Positions 16,491 through 28,386 of a stretch of DNA of 64,000 nt are shown here, piece after piece. The notes below the pieces were generated by a model. The model was not told the DNA's origin. It was given only the letters and a program-made list of their open reading frames with translations, and did not search any database. This DNA comes from Peptostreptococcaceae bacterium (GTDB lineage: Bacteria > Bacillota > Clostridia > Peptostreptococcales > Filifactoraceae), in NCBI GenBank assembly GCA_030532705.1, contig JAUNKR010000001.1, positions 62,001 to 126,000 on the forward strand, read 5' to 3'. The translations under genes and the position numbers were made by a program. Every line of letters begins with the position of its first letter. Position 1 is the first letter of the stretch.

Positions 16491-17579
16491 ATGAAATTTA
16501 CTATTGAACAAAAAGATTTCCAACAGGCTTTGAACATTGTCCAAAAAGGTCTTTCCGGAAAAAATCTAATGGATGTTCTAAAAGGGATACACATTGAAGC
16601 ATCCGAAAATATGCTTACAATGACTACCAATAATTTAGAGCTTGGTATCGTAACTAGGATCCCGGCAAATATTTATGAAGAAGGGAAAGTCCTGATCGAA
16701 GGAAAAATACTTTCAGACATTATAAGAAAATTGCCAAACGACGAAATTTCATTCACAGTAGGAAAAGATGATATCGTAAATATTACTTCAAGCAGAACAA
16801 AATTCAACATCAAAGCAATGGTAAATAACCGTTTTCCATTACTCGAAGAATTTGAAGATGATCGATATCAGCTGATCGACAGCAAAATTTTTGTAGATAT
16901 GATCAAAAAAACAAACTTTGCAGCTTCTCATGATGAGGCGAGAGGAGTATTGACAGGTGAACTTTTGGAGATCGGAGACGATACGATCTCGATGGTAGCC
17001 ATCGACGGATTTCGTTTGGCTATAAAAAGGCTGAATTCAAGCTTCAATATGGAAGAAAAAAGAGTTGTCATCCCATCCAAAACACTTCAAGAGATCGCGA
17101 GGATCATCGAAAACTCTGAGAGCTTCGGACTTTTGTTCGAAAATCGCTCCGTCTCTTTTAAGCTTGATAATACGATCATCAATTCAAGATTATTGGAAGG
17201 AGATTTTATCAACTATCAGCAGATCATTCCAAAAGAATTTATGACCAAGATCAAGATCAAAAATAAAGAATTTGTAGATTCTCTAGAAAGAGCCCAACTC
17301 GTATCCAATAATAATCTCGTGATCCTAAATATCAACGAAGATAATCTAAAAATAAGCTCAAAAAATTCAGAAGTAGGAAATCTGGAAGAAGTTATAAAAA
17401 TAGAGCTGGAAGGAAAAGAACTTGAGATCGCTTTCAATATTCGCTATTTTACAGAGGCGCTTCGTAACATTGAAGATGAATATTTGTATATGAGCTTTAA
17501 TACCAATATCAGTCCATGTATTATAGAGCCTGAGTCAGACGAGGATTACACCTACCTTCTTCTTCCTGTAAGAATATGA
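16491..17579 (+). CDS. dnaN: DNA polymerase III beta clamp
   Basis: 362 residues, starting MKFTIEQKDFQQALN after a TAGGAGA site. The three-fold sliding clamp repeats are seen, with motifs such as KGIHIEASENMLTMTTNNLELGI and the C-terminal YTYLLLPVRI that forms the partner-binding pocket. The dimeric ring tethers the polymerase to DNA. It follows dnaA after the origin unwinding region and is closed by a hairpin terminator at 17666-17702. The S4-domain gene yaaA, normally next, is displaced by a surface-protein gene. Confidence 0.99.
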   Translation: MKFTIEQKDFQQALNIVQKGLSGKNLMDVLKGIHIEASENMLTMTTNNLELGIVTRIPANIYEEGKVLIEGKILSDIIRKLPNDEISFTVGKDDIVNITSSRTKFNIKAMVNNRFPLLEEFEDDRYQLIDSKIFVDMIKKTNFAASHDEARGVLTGELLEIGDDTISMVAIDGFRLAIKRLNSSFNMEEKRVVIPSKTLQEIARIIENSESFGLLFENRSVSFKLDNTIINSRLLEGDFINYQQIIPKEFMTKIKIKNKEFVDSLERAQLVSNNNLVILNINEDNLKISSKNSEVGNLEEVIKIELEGKELEIAFNIRYFTEALRNIEDEYLYMSFNTNISPCIIEPESDEDYTYLLLPVRI

Positions 17580-18015
17580 TCAAGAAAAGACTAAAGATCA
17601 GAAAAAAGCATCATCAGTTTTTTATAAATTATAATTTTAGTTACAAAATTTTTATTAAAAATTATAAAAAAGTACAGAGAAAAAATATTTCTGTACTTTT
17701 TTTAATGCCAAACTTATTACTTTGTAAAAAATATTATCCATTTTATAAAAAAATAAACAAAACATTGTTTTGAAACGAATATGAAACTATTGAACATATT
17801 ACATTTTATATAGACTATTACTACAGGATTATGTATAAAGTATAAAGAAGTATCAAAAATAATATATTTATCATTTTTAATAACTGAAATTTAATATTCT
17901 TACTTATATAAATATATGATAAAATAACTTTCGTAAGCTGTATAAAATATAAAAAAATTTAAAGAAAATAATAATTTTGTACAGTTAACAAAAATTTTTA
18001 AGAGGAGAGATAATA
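17580..18015. other. AT-rich intergenic region after dnaN
   Basis: About 430 bases, extremely AT-rich, with the dnaN terminator and no GATC in 17761-18000. A 65-codon frame overlapping the dnaN stop has a composition of Lys/Phe/Asn runs and reads through the terminator, so it is not taken as a gene. The TATGATAAAAT run near 17916 may hold a promoter for the next gene. Confidence 0.4.
17666..17702 (+). terminator. dnaN terminator
   Basis: AAAAAGTACAGA (from 17666) pairs with TCTGTACTTTTT (ending 17702) and runs into a T tract. A strong intrinsic terminator about 90 bases after the dnaN stop. Confidence 0.85.
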
Positions 18016-20313
18016 ATGAAAAAAAGATTGTTGTCATTCGTCATGGCAGTGATCATGACGGTTATGTCAGTTTCGGTAAGTGATTTTAGATCTTATGCAG
18101 AAGAAAATTCTGATAAGATCGCTTCTGATGCGACCCTATCATCAAAAATTGATGATAGTACAGTGGATGCATTATCGAATACCGATTCGAAAGCAGAAGA
18201 AACTGTAGTTTCTTCTAATGAAGGTGGAGGTCAAATAGAATACAAAGTGACTTTCAATAGTGATGGTGGATCAACTGTTGAACCGAAGGTGGTCAATCAT
18301 AACAGCAAAGTAGAGAAACCAAAAGATCCAACAAAAGAAGGTCATAAATTCCTAGGTTGGTATAATGGAGAAGAGTTATTTGATTTTGATAACAAGACAA
18401 TCACAAATAATATCACATTAACAGCTAGATGGGAGAAACTGTACAAAGTAACATTCAGCTTTGGTAATGGAAGAACTAAAGATCTCGAACAGTACTATGA
18501 GAGAGGGAAATTAGTAACAGAACCTAAAGATAAACCAGATCTTGGAGTAGAATCTCATGAGTTTGAGCATTGGATGATTAGAAATGGAGAAAAATATAAT
18601 TTTAATCAACCTATTACTAGTGATCTTCATTTAGTAGCAAAATATAAGGTGAAAGAATATAATGTAAAATTCTTAACTAAAGATGGAGCGGAATATCAAA
18701 CGATCAAAGTAAAACATGGAGAAAGTGTATCTAAACTTCCAGAATTAAAAGATGAAAAAGGATTCAAAAAGCTTAACTGGGTAATTCAAGGAAAAGATAT
18801 GCAATTTACAACAGAGTATAAAGTAGAATCCAATTTAGTAATTGAACCATCTTATGAGAAACTGTACAAAGTAACATTCAGTTTTGATAATGGAAGAACT
18901 GAAGACCTCGAACAGTACTATGAGAAGGATGCAAAAGTCAATCGACCAACAGAAGATCCGATCCCTGCAAAAGATTCTTATGAATTTGAGTATTGGACGA
19001 TCCGAAAAGCAGGAGGGATCAAAGAGAAATATGACTTTAACATGCCGATCAATGCAGATATTCATTTAGTAGCAAAATATAAACTAAAAGAGTATAAAGT
19101 GACATTTAATAGTGATGGTGGATCAACTGTTGAACCGAAGGTAGTCGATCATAACAGTAAAGTAGAGAAGCCAAAAGATCCAACAAAAGAAGGTCATAAA
19201 TTCCTAGGTTGGTATAATGGAGAAGAGTTATTTGATTTTGATAACAAGACAATCACAAATAATATCACATTAACAGCTAGATGGGAGAAACTGTACAAAG
19301 TAACATTCAGCTTTGGTAATGGAAGAACTAAAGATCTCGAACAGTACTATGAGAGAGGGAAATTAGTAACAGAACCTAAAGATAAACCAGATCTTGGAGT
19401 AGAATCTCATGAGTTTGAGCATTGGATGATTAGAAATGGAGAAAAATATAATTTTAATCAACCTATTACTAGTGATCTTCATTTAGTAGCAAAATATAAG
19501 GTGAAAGAATATACAGTAAGTTTTAATACTGATGGAGGAAAAGAAAATATAGCTCCTATAGTAGTAAAATATGGTAGTAAAGTAGAGAAACCAAAAGACC
19601 CAACAAAAGAAGGTCATACATTCAAAGAGTGGCAATTAGACGATAAAGAGTATAAATTTGAAACACCGGTCAAATCGAATATCACATTAAAAGCTGTTTG
19701 GGAACCGATCGTTAACAATCCGGGTAATCCTTCAACACCGGGGGGTTCGGTAAATCCGGGAACTCAACCTAGTCAACCTGCACCTCAACCTCCAACAGGC
19801 GGTGGAGGAGGCGGTGGCGGCGGTGGAGCATCCACTCCTGCAACCACGATTGCTGAAAACATCGTTCCTCTAGCTCCTTTACCGGAAGATAGTACCATTG
19901 CAGTTTTTGTTATAAACTCTAAAGATTACCAAATGAGAGAAGATGGCAAAATGGTATCTAAAAAACTGGATATCGCTCCGATCATTCACAACTCCAGAAC
20001 GATGCTTCCTGTAAGAATAACAGGCGAAGTTCTTGGTATCAAAGCGGATTATGACAATAGCACAAAGACTGCAAAATTCACTTATATCGGTGAAGATAAG
20101 AAAGAGAATATTATCGAAATGACCATTAGAAAGAAAATGATGAAAGTGAATGGGGTAGAAACTGCATTGACTGCAGATATTATGGTGATCAATGGTCGTA
20201 TGATCCTTCCGATCTCAGATGTTCAAAGAGCATTCAAAGGTCTGGGTCTAAATATCGACATTTTGTGGAATAACGAAACAAAAGAAGTTACACTAAAAAG
20301 ATCTGAAAAATAG
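18016..20313 (+). CDS. InlB-repeat surface protein with amine-oxidase-like C-terminal domain
   Basis: 765 residues, ATG preceded by AGAGGAGAG. A signal peptide covers about residues 1-29. Residues 75-560 consist of tandem beta-grasp InlB B-repeat (Flg_new) units of about 70 residues, recognisable by YKVTFNSDGGSTVEPKVV, KVEKPKDPTKEGHKFLGWY and ITLTARWEK. A Pro/Gly linker with a ten-Gly run follows (about 570-610). Residues 640-765 resemble the copper amine oxidase N-terminal-like domain (SRTMLPVRITGEVLGI and LWNNETKEVTLKR) found in Firmicute wall proteins. No LPXTG motif or SLH domain is seen, so attachment is probably through this last domain. Two 420-base blocks in the gene are nearly identical, a recent internal duplication. 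The gene sits between dnaN and yaaA, an unusual place. An adhesin-like role is likely but not shown. Confidence 0.88.
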   Translation: MKKRLLSFVMAVIMTVMSVSVSDFRSYAEENSDKIASDATLSSKIDDSTVDALSNTDSKAEETVVSSNEGGGQIEYKVTFNSDGGSTVEPKVVNHNSKVEKPKDPTKEGHKFLGWYNGEELFDFDNKTITNNITLTARWEKLYKVTFSFGNGRTKDLEQYYERGKLVTEPKDKPDLGVESHEFEHWMIRNGEKYNFNQPITSDLHLVAKYKVKEYNVKFLTKDGAEYQTIKVKHGESVSKLPELKDEKGFKKLNWVIQGKDMQFTTEYKVESNLVIEPSYEKLYKVTFSFDNGRTEDLEQYYEKDAKVNRPTEDPIPAKDSYEFEYWTIRKAGGIKEKYDFNMPINADIHLVAKYKLKEYKVTFNSDGGSTVEPKVVDHNSKVEKPKDPTKEGHKFLGWYNGEELFDFDNKTITNNITLTARWEKLYKVTFSFGNGRTKDLEQYYERGKLVTEPKDKPDLGVESHEFEHWMIRNGEKYNFNQPITSDLHLVAKYKVKEYTVSFNTDGGKENIAPIVVKYGSKVEKPKDPTKEGHTFKEWQLDDKEYKFETPVKSNITLKAVWEPIVNNPGNPSTPGGSVNPGTQPSQPAPQPPTGGGGGGGGGGASTPATTIAENIVPLAPLPEDSTIAVFVINSKDYQMREDGKMVSKKLDIAPIIHNSRTMLPVRITGEVLGIKADYDNSTKTAKFTYIGEDKKENIIEMTIRKKMMKVNGVETALTADIMVINGRMILPISDVQRAFKGLGLNIDILWNNETKEVTLKRSEK
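18241..18660 (+). repeat. Internal 420-bp direct repeat, copy 1
   Basis: Encodes two beta-grasp units running from YKVTFNSDGG to LVAKYKVKEY. Nearly identical in DNA and protein to 19093-19512; the few changes include N versus D in KVV(N/D)HNSK. Confidence 0.9.
19093..19512 (+). repeat. Internal 420-bp direct repeat, copy 2
   Basis: Second copy of the block at 18241-18660, 852 bases downstream and in frame. Near-identity including silent positions points to recent duplication or gene conversion. Confidence 0.9.
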
Positions 20314-20334
20314 TTTTTGAAAGATCAAATCATT

Positions 20335-20384
20335 ACTGGCCTCGGAAAGAGAGATAAACTCTACTGATCGGGGCCAGTTTTTTT
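20335..20384 (+). terminator. Terminator after the InlB-repeat gene
   Basis: ACTGGCCTC (20335-20343) pairs with GGGGCCAGT (20370-20378) and is followed by TTTTTTT. Long loop, but a stable GC-rich stem. Confidence 0.8.
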
Positions 20385-20775
20385 ATGATAAAGTGTGCAT
20401 TATCGTAAAGATCGATCGTAATAATGGATCATAGATCAATATTAGTCGAAAAATTTGAGCTTTTATCTATACGGATCATAATAAGATGTATTATAAATAA
20501 TTTTATTTTAGATCCTTCTATAAGCATTCGAACAAAAATTTTAATAAAGATCGCTCATCTTTTGATCTGTTCTTCTTATAAATATCAAAAGTGTTACTCT
20601 TTGGATAAAATATGTATTATTCGCGTTATATGGCTAAAAATTATATTTTTTAAGGAAATAGAGTTTTTTTGATATCTAACCTTTTATCTTCGTTAAAAAC
20701 TGGTAAATAATGCAAATTTATAGTATAATAATAAAGTGGATAATTTTGAAATTTATTTTTGTTATTAAAAAAATC
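20385..20775. other. Intergenic region upstream of yaaA
   Basis: About 390 AT-rich bases. An 82-codon frame at 20424-20672 has no ribosome site and an unusual Ile/Ser-rich composition and is not accepted. TATAAT at 20724-20729 is a plausible -10 for yaaA, giving a leader of about 40 bases. Confidence 0.45.
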
Positions 20776-20982
20776 ATGAAGAAAATAAAAATCGATACAG
20801 AATATATTAAATTGGATCAGCTCTTGAAATTAGCGGATATTGCCCAAAGCGGAGGACATGCAAAAATATTGGTGTTATCCGGTTTGGTAAAAGTCAATGG
20901 CGTGATCGCAAAGGAGCGAGGAAAAAAACTCCGAGAAGGAGATATCGTTGATTGTGAAGGACAAGAAGTACAGGTGATTTAG
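20776..20982 (+). CDS. yaaA: S4-domain RNA-binding protein YaaA
   Basis: 68 residues if started at the ATG of MKKIKIDTEYIKLDQ. A longer frame upstream exists but would begin before the likely promoter. No good ribosome site is visible, so the start is uncertain. The S4 fold is clear: LDQLLKLADIAQSGGHAKIL, GLVKVNGVIAKERGKKLREGD. YaaA is a small RNA-binding protein linked to ribosome assembly. It is 8 bases from recF and starts the recF-gyrB-gyrA group. Confidence 0.9.
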   Translation: MKKIKIDTEYIKLDQLLKLADIAQSGGHAKILVLSGLVKVNGVIAKERGKKLREGDIVDCEGQEVQVI

Positions 20983-20990
20983 AGGTCGAT

Positions 20991-22079
20991 ATGCGGATTT
21001 TGCAAATGGAGCTTAATCGTTTTAGAAATTATAAACAGGAGCATATTTCATTTGATGATGGGGTCAATATTTTTTTTGGCAATAATGGAGAAGGAAAGAC
21101 GAATATTTTGGAAGCGATCTATATGCTTTCTTTAGGACGTTCTTTTCGTACAAATAAGGATAAAGATATGATCGCGCTTGACTCAGAAACCTGTTATGTA
21201 CGAGCGATGGTAGAAAATAATACCAGGGAATATAAGATCGAATATCGCATTGATTCAAGATCTAAAAAAGCGATCAAGATCAATGGCGTTCCGATCTCTA
21301 AGATAACCGAACTTTTGGGTATCATCAATGTGGTGATCTTTTCACCGGAAGATCTCGGTTTAGTAAAAGATGGACCAAAGGAGAGACGAAATTTTATCGA
21401 TAGAGAGCTGTCCCAGCTTCGTCCGAGGTACTATATCTTATTGAATAATTATTATAAGAGCCTTTTACAACGGAACAATCTTTTGAAATCAAAAGATCCG
21501 GATGAAGTTTTGATGGATGTGTATGATCATCAGCTTGCCGCAAATGGATTGGAGATCACCAATTATCGTCGAGAATTCATCGATAAGATCGCAGATATTG
21601 CAAAAAACAATCATGCTAAAATTTCAAGTCAAAAAGAAGTATTGTCCGTATTATATGAGCAAAGCATCAAAGTAGATACGGTGGAAGATTATTTAAAAGA
21701 ATTGCAAGAGAGTCGAGAGAAGGATATTTTTCGTAAAACGACAACAAAGGGGATCCATCGGGATGATCTGGATATAAGGATCAACGGTATCGATCTACGC
21801 AGTTTTGGATCACAGGGTCAAAAACGAAGTGCCGCGATATCTCTGAAGCTTTCGGAAATACAGCTGGTGAAGGAAATCAAAGGAGAATATCCGATCGTAT
21901 TGCTGGATGATATTTTTTCTGAATTGGATATTCATCGTCAACATATGCTTTTGGAATCGATCAAACATACCCAAACTTTTGTTACAACGGCGGAGGATGT
22001 GGCGATCGATCTGGATGCCAAAAAATACAAGATCAAAAACGGATCAGTTTCCGAGTCTTATCGAGTAGACTGGTGCTAA
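20991..22079 (+). CDS. recF: DNA repair protein RecF
   Basis: 362 residues. An SMC-like ABC ATPase with Walker A FFGNNGEGKTNILEAI near the N-terminus, the signature SFGSQGQKRSAAISLKLSE and Walker B YPIVLLDDIFSELD, ending with FVTTAEDVAID. RecF with RecO and RecR loads RecA at single-strand gaps. Start ATG follows AGAGGT. Standard length and position upstream of gyrB. Confidence 0.98.
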   Translation: MRILQMELNRFRNYKQEHISFDDGVNIFFGNNGEGKTNILEAIYMLSLGRSFRTNKDKDMIALDSETCYVRAMVENNTREYKIEYRIDSRSKKAIKINGVPISKITELLGIINVVIFSPEDLGLVKDGPKERRNFIDRELSQLRPRYYILLNNYYKSLLQRNNLLKSKDPDEVLMDVYDHQLAANGLEITNYRREFIDKIADIAKNNHAKISSQKEVLSVLYEQSIKVDTVEDYLKELQESREKDIFRKTTTKGIHRDDLDIRINGIDLRSFGSQGQKRSAAISLKLSEIQLVKEIKGEYPIVLLDDIFSELDIHRQHMLLESIKHTQTFVTTAEDVAIDLDAKKYKIKNGSVSESYRVDWC

Positions 22080-22086
22080 GTTTTGA

Positions 22087-24075
<1,989 letters not shown>

Positions 24076-24111
24076 CGAATCCCAAAATAGATCTTATAAT
24101 AAGAGGTAAAT

Positions 24112-26559
24112 ATGATTGAAATAATAGATAAGGTAAAAGACGTCGAGATCAAAGAGGAAATGGAGAAGTCCTATATAAGCTATGCGATGAGCGTTATCGT
24201 AGGACGTGCGCTACCTGATGTTCGTGACGGATTGAAGCCTGTTCACAGAAGGATCCTTTATGCGATGGGTGATCAGGGACTTACTCCGGACAAAAAATAT
24301 CGTAAGTCAGCGACTGTAGTCGGGGAAGTAATGGGTAATTATCACCCGCACGGCGATTCACCGATCTATGAAACGATGGTCAAAATGGCACAAAAATTTG
24401 CGATCCGCTATCCTTTGGTCGATGGGCAGGGAAACTACGGGACCATCGATGGAGATTCGGCGGCGGCGATGCGTTATACCGAAGCAAGAATGATGCCGAT
24501 GGCACTTGAGATGCTGCGTGACCTGAACAAAGAAACGGTCGATATGGTGCCGAACTTTGACGGAAACAAAAAAGAACCTTCCGTCTTGCCTTCACGATAT
24601 CCGAATCTTCTTGTCAACGGTTCCAACGGGATCGCAGTAGGGATGGCAACATCGATCCCTCCTCACAACCTGAAAGAAGTGATCGATGCGGTCGTTGAAT
24701 TGATAGATAATGAGGATGCAACAGTGGAAGATCTGATGAAGCATGTGCAAGGACCGGATTTTCCGACCGGAGCATATATCATGGGAAGATCCGGTATGCT
24801 CAATGCCTATCGAACAGGTCGCGGACGTGTGATACAAAGAGCAAAGACAGAGATCGAAGAGATACAGGGTGGAAAAAACCGGATCGTTATCAAAGAGATC
24901 CCATATCAAGTGAATAAAGCACGATTGGTAGAAAAGATCGCTGAACTAGTCAAAGATCGAAAGATCGATGGGATCACCGATCTTCGCGACGAATCCAACC
25001 GAGAAGGGATCCGCGTCGTGATCGAGACGAGAAGAGATGTCAATGTAAACATCGTGCTGAACAATCTGTTCAAACATTCTCAGCTTCAACAGAGCTTTCC
25101 GATCAATATGCTCGCGATCGTTGACGGTCAGCCGAGAGTGCTCGGTCTTTTGGGGATCATTCGAGAATATTTGAAACATCAGGAAGATGTGGTCACTCGG
25201 AGAACTCGATTCGATCTGAAGAAAGCACAAGATCGTATCCATATATTAGAAGGATTGCTCAAAGCGATCGATCATATCGACGAAGTGATCGCGATCATCC
25301 GATCCTCTTATGACGATGCTCAGGAAAAACTGATGGAGCGTTTTGAATTCTCGGAGATCCAAGCACAAGCGATCTTAGATATGAGAATGCGTCGATTACA
25401 GGGACTTGAGCGAGAAAAACTCGAAGAAGAAAGAACACAGCTTTCCGAAAAGATCGAGTACTATCTCAGCTTGCTTGCAGATCGACAAAAACTACTCGGT
25501 GTCATCAAAGAAGAGATCATAGCGATCAAGGAAAAATATGGTGATGCTCGAAAAACGGAGATCCTGGAATCCGAAGAAGATCTCGATGATATCGATATGA
25601 TCGAAGATGAAGATGTGACGATCACATTGACTCATAACGGATATATCAAACGAATGCCGGTGGATACCTATAAAGCGCAAAAACGCGGAGGTAAAGGAGT
25701 CTCCTCGATCACGACGAGGGAAGAGGATTTTGTTGAGAAACTGATCACCAGCAGCAATCATGCCAAGGCGGTATTTTTGACCAATCACGGTAGATTGTAT
25801 CGAATGCCGGTGTATAAGATCCCGCAATCCAATCGTACTTCCAAAGGAACCAATATCATCAATCTGATCCCGCTCGAGCCGGAAGAAAAGATCACGACCC
25901 TTCTTTCGATGAAAAACAACGAAGACAATGAAAAATTGATGATGTGTACGAAATATGGTATAATCAAAAAAACAGAGCTGTCAGAATTTAGAAGAAGTTC
26001 AAGAAACGGATTGATCGCGATAAACCTCAAAGAAGGCGACGAAATGATCTCTGCCACAATAACCAGCGGGGACGATAAACTCGTTGTCGTTTCCAAAAAA
26101 GGAAAAGCGATCACATTCGACGAGAAGAATATCCGACAAACCGGAAGGAATTCGATGGGCGTTATTGTCATGCGTTTGGATCAGGAAGATGAGATCATCA
26201 GTATGGAGGTTGTCGAAGAGGGCAAAAATCTTCTGGTAATTTCTGAAAACGGCTACGGCAAAAAGACTTCGGTCGATGAATATAGAACACAGGCAAGAGG
26301 CGGAAAAGGGATCAAGACTTATAATGTAACGGAGCAGACAGGAAACTTAGTGGGAGCAAGAATGCTTTCTGAAAGCGATGAGATCATGATCGTCAATTCG
26401 GATGGAACACTCATTCGAATGAGTGAAAGCGAGATCCCATGTCTAAGCCGTGTCACCAAGGGTGTTCGCCTGATGCGAAGTGCAGACAGTAAGATCGTGT
26501 CTTTTGAAAAAATAGAAATGACATCAAGTGATGAAGAAAACGAGGACAGTGAAGAATAA
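24112..26559 (+). CDS. gyrA: DNA gyrase subunit A
   Basis: 815 residues, ATG after AGAGGT. The breakage-reunion domain carries the catalytic Tyr in [11 protein letters not shown]. The quinolone region reads [17 protein letters not shown], with Ser and Glu at the positions equal to E. coli 83 and 87, the usual susceptible-type pair in Gram-positives. The C-terminal half has the six beta-propeller blades, including the GyrA-box-like [10 protein letters not shown] and [12 protein letters not shown]. The acidic tail ends in [10 protein letters not shown]. The gene is very rich in GATC. Confidence 0.99.
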   Translation: MIEIIDKVKDVEIKEEMEKSYISYAMSVIVGRALPDVRDGLKPVHRRILYAMGDQGLTPDKKYRKSATVVGEVMGNYHPHGDSPIYETMVKMAQKFAIRYPLVDGQGNYGTIDGDSAAAMRYTEARMMPMALEMLRDLNKETVDMVPNFDGNKKEPSVLPSRYPNLLVNGSNGIAVGMATSIPPHNLKEVIDAVVELIDNEDATVEDLMKHVQGPDFPTGAYIMGRSGMLNAYRTGRGRVIQRAKTEIEEIQGGKNRIVIKEIPYQVNKARLVEKIAELVKDRKIDGITDLRDESNREGIRVVIETRRDVNVNIVLNNLFKHSQLQQSFPINMLAIVDGQPRVLGLLGIIREYLKHQEDVVTRRTRFDLKKAQDRIHILEGLLKAIDHIDEVIAIIRSSYDDAQEKLMERFEFSEIQAQAILDMRMRRLQGLEREKLEEERTQLSEKIEYYLSLLADRQKLLGVIKEEIIAIKEKYGDARKTEILESEEDLDDIDMIEDEDVTITLTHNGYIKRMPVDTYKAQKRGGKGVSSITTREEDFVEKLITSSNHAKAVFLTNHGRLYRMPVYKIPQSNRTSKGTNIINLIPLEPEEKITTLLSMKNNEDNEKLMMCTKYGIIKKTELSEFRRSSRNGLIAINLKEGDEMISATITSGDDKLVVVSKKGKAITFDEKNIRQTGRNSMGVIVMRLDQEDEIISMEVVEEGKNLLVISENGYGKKTSVDEYRTQARGGKGIKTYNVTEQTGNLVGARMLSESDEIMIVNSDGTLIRMSESEIPCLSRVTKGVRLMRSADSKIVSFEKIEMTSSDEENEDSEE

Positions 26560-26623
26560 TCAGACATAGGGTTTTATCGGTATCAAGAAAGATGTGTTGT
26601 TTATATTGAGAAAGGAAAATCAA

Positions 26624-27181
26624 ATGAGATCAAGAGATAAGAAAAAGAGACTTGGACCTTTTGTTGCAGGAGCTGCTATAGGAACAGCGGTAGGATTATT
26701 TTTGGCAAAAAAACCTGGTGATGAACTCAAAGAGAATATTAATGAGAATATCGAAGTGATCAAAGATAAAGCAAAAGATGCTTACGAGAATAAAGATGAA
26801 ATCATCGATAATATCAGCAGAAATATTAAGAAAATCACTAAATATGAGATCAAAAATTTCATCAATCCGAAGTATTATGCAAAAGAATATGATGAAAACG
26901 GCAATGTGAAACAAAAGATCGAAGATCTGAAAGAAGATGTAGAAGAACTATTTGATGATGAGGACTTTGATTTTGAGTCAGAAATCAAAAAAGCGAAGAA
27001 AAACACGGAGCGCGCAATTCGAGATGCCAAAGATAATGTCGGGGACTTTGTCGAAGATGTGATCGATGATTCGAAAGAAGGCCTTCGGGATGCCAAAAAA
27101 GCGACAGAAAGAGCAGTAAGAGACGGAAAAGACAAGGTGAAGGATATCGCAGAAGATTTGGTGGATGAAATCAAGAAGTAA
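26624..27181 (+). CDS. YtxH-like membrane-associated protein
   Basis: 185 residues starting MRSRDKKKRLGPFVAG; the ATG follows AAAGGA, while the longer frame start has no ribosome site. One short glycine-rich hydrophobic segment (PFVAGAAIGTAVGLFLA) is followed by KKPGDELKENI, the YtxH family hallmark. The rest is a long charged helix with two similar blocks (KKNTERAIRDAKDNVGDFVEDVIDD and KKATERAVRDGKDKVKDIAEDLVDE, the latter spanning about 150-180), giving an internal repeat. YtxH-type proteins are often stress-induced. The position upstream of DUF948 genes and a SigB module fits. Confidence 0.82.
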   Translation: MRSRDKKKRLGPFVAGAAIGTAVGLFLAKKPGDELKENINENIEVIKDKAKDAYENKDEIIDNISRNIKKITKYEIKNFINPKYYAKEYDENGNVKQKIEDLKEDVEELFDDEDFDFESEIKKAKKNTERAIRDAKDNVGDFVEDVIDDSKEGLRDAKKATERAVRDGKDKVKDIAEDLVDEIKK

Positions 27182-27201
27182 CCTATAGAAAGGAGTTCTC
27201 T

Positions 27202-27738
27202 ATGAATATTTGGGAAGTAGGGATCTTATTGATGGGCATAGGTGTTCTTATTCTATGTATTTTTGCAGCAACGACGATCCGGGATCTGGGAGCAACATTC
27301 AAAAGAATCGATCGAATGCTTACAGATCATAACGGTCAGATCGAAACGATCATCACCAATGCAGCAAATATCAGTACAGAGGTCGATGGGATCGCGACCA
27401 ATGTGAACAAAGCTACTGATGTGGTCGGTATGGTCAGCTCTTTCTCGTCCGGGATTTCAAATATTTTTAAGAAAGATGATTCTTCAAAAGAATTCTATGA
27501 AGAAAAATTTGATACTTCCACAATGGACAGTGAATTTGACGATCTGGATGAAATGCTGAAAGAAAATTATCAGCAAGCAAGAAAAAATGCAAGACAAAAT
27601 ATCCGATCAAGAAAAACCATGACAGAAGAATTAGAGGATCTTTCAACGTTAGATCAAGATAAAAATCATCTTAAAAAAAATAAACATAAAACAGAAAACC
27701 TTACTGATGATCTTGCAGATCTTACAAAAGAGAGCTGA
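27202..27738 (+). CDS. DUF948 membrane protein
   Basis: 178 residues, ATG after AAAGGAG. One N-terminal membrane helix (VGILLMGIGVLILCIFAATTI) precedes a DUF948-type amphipathic region (HNGQIETIITNAANIS, TNVNKATDVVGMVSSFSSGISNIFKK), then a charged C-terminal tail rich in Lys and Asp. These proteins are small envelope proteins of unknown function, commonly next to YtxH genes and in the general stress regulon of Bacillus. It lies 21 bases after the YtxH gene. Confidence 0.82.
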   Translation: MNIWEVGILLMGIGVLILCIFAATTIRDLGATFKRIDRMLTDHNGQIETIITNAANISTEVDGIATNVNKATDVVGMVSSFSSGISNIFKKDDSSKEFYEEKFDTSTMDSEFDDLDEMLKENYQQARKNARQNIRSRKTMTEELEDLSTLDQDKNHLKKNKHKTENLTDDLADLTKES

Positions 27739-27755
27739 TCGGAGAGGAGGTTCCT

Positions 27756-28046
27756 ATGATATGGAAAACGGGTTTAGTATTTCTCATTATCGGCATTTTG
27801 ATCCTATTCATTGTTATTATCGATTTTGGAAAGAAGCTTCGGGTGACAGCGCTCGGTTTTGGTGAGCTTTTTTCCGGTGTAAAAAATGATATCCTAACGA
27901 TTACCGATAATGTAGATTCCATCCGTCTAAAAACAGAGGAAATCTCTTCCAATATTAAAAGCATTACGAATGTGATCGGTTTTATCGCATTGATGTCAGC
28001 AGGATATTCCAGTGTTTTTAGAAAGAATAAATGCAAAGACAGATAA
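27756..28046 (+). CDS. Short DUF948-like membrane protein
   Basis: 96 residues, ATG after GAGAGGAGG. It has one N-terminal helix (LVFLIIGILILFIVIIDF) and then VKNDILTITDNVDSIRLKTEEISSNIKSITNVIGFIALMSAGYSSVFRKN, of which the NVIGFIAL-to-FRKN part mirrors VVGMVSSFSSGISNIFKK in the preceding gene. It is therefore a shorter paralogue without the charged tail. Function unknown; the gene is the last before rsbV. Confidence 0.78.
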   Translation: MIWKTGLVFLIIGILILFIVIIDFGKKLRVTALGFGELFSGVKNDILTITDNVDSIRLKTEEISSNIKSITNVIGFIALMSAGYSSVFRKNKCKDR

Positions 28047-28072
28047 AGTAAAGATTATTAAGAGGAGAGTAT

Positions 28073-28384
28073 ATGTCAAATATCACTTTGGACACTAAAA
28101 CAGGAGATAAAGATTATACGATAAATGTTTTCGGAGAAATTGATTTGAATACGGTCGATCATCTTGAACGAGCTATCGATGAGGGATTAAATCTTAAAAA
28201 AGATATCGTTATTGATATGAACCATGTTAGATTTATTGATTCGACGGGTATAGGTTTACTAGTGCAAACCTATAAAAAGCTCAAAAATAATGGAAACATA
28301 ATTACAGTATTAAACGCAAAAGAAAATGTGAGAAAGGTATTCAAAATCACCTGTCTTGAGGATACATTCAACATGGGGGTGTAA
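28073..28384 (+). CDS. rsbV: Anti-sigma factor antagonist (STAS domain)
   Basis: 103 residues, ATG after GAGGAGAG. A single STAS domain with the conserved phosphorylation loop IDMNHVRFIDSTGIGLLVQ, where the Ser is the likely target of the kinase encoded next. In the unphosphorylated form it binds the anti-sigma factor and frees the sigma factor. Genes rsbV, rsbW and the sigma factor are nearly contiguous. SpoIIAA is an alternative identity, but nothing in the window indicates sporulation. Confidence 0.9.
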   Translation: MSNITLDTKTGDKDYTINVFGEIDLNTVDHLERAIDEGLNLKKDIVIDMNHVRFIDSTGIGLLVQTYKKLKNNGNIITVLNAKENVRKVFKITCLEDTFNMGV

Positions 28385-28386
28385 AA

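Noticed and set aside
17576-17773. 65-codon frame overlapping the dnaN stop
   Set aside because: It runs straight through the dnaN terminator and consists of Lys/Phe/Asn/Ile expected of AT-rich DNA.
18016-20313. LPXTG or SLH wall anchor in the InlB-repeat protein
   Set aside because: Neither an LPXTG sorting signal with a hydrophobic tail nor SLH repeats are present at the C-terminus.
20424-20672. 82-codon frame before yaaA
   Set aside because: No ribosome site and no recognisable sequence pattern; probably chance.
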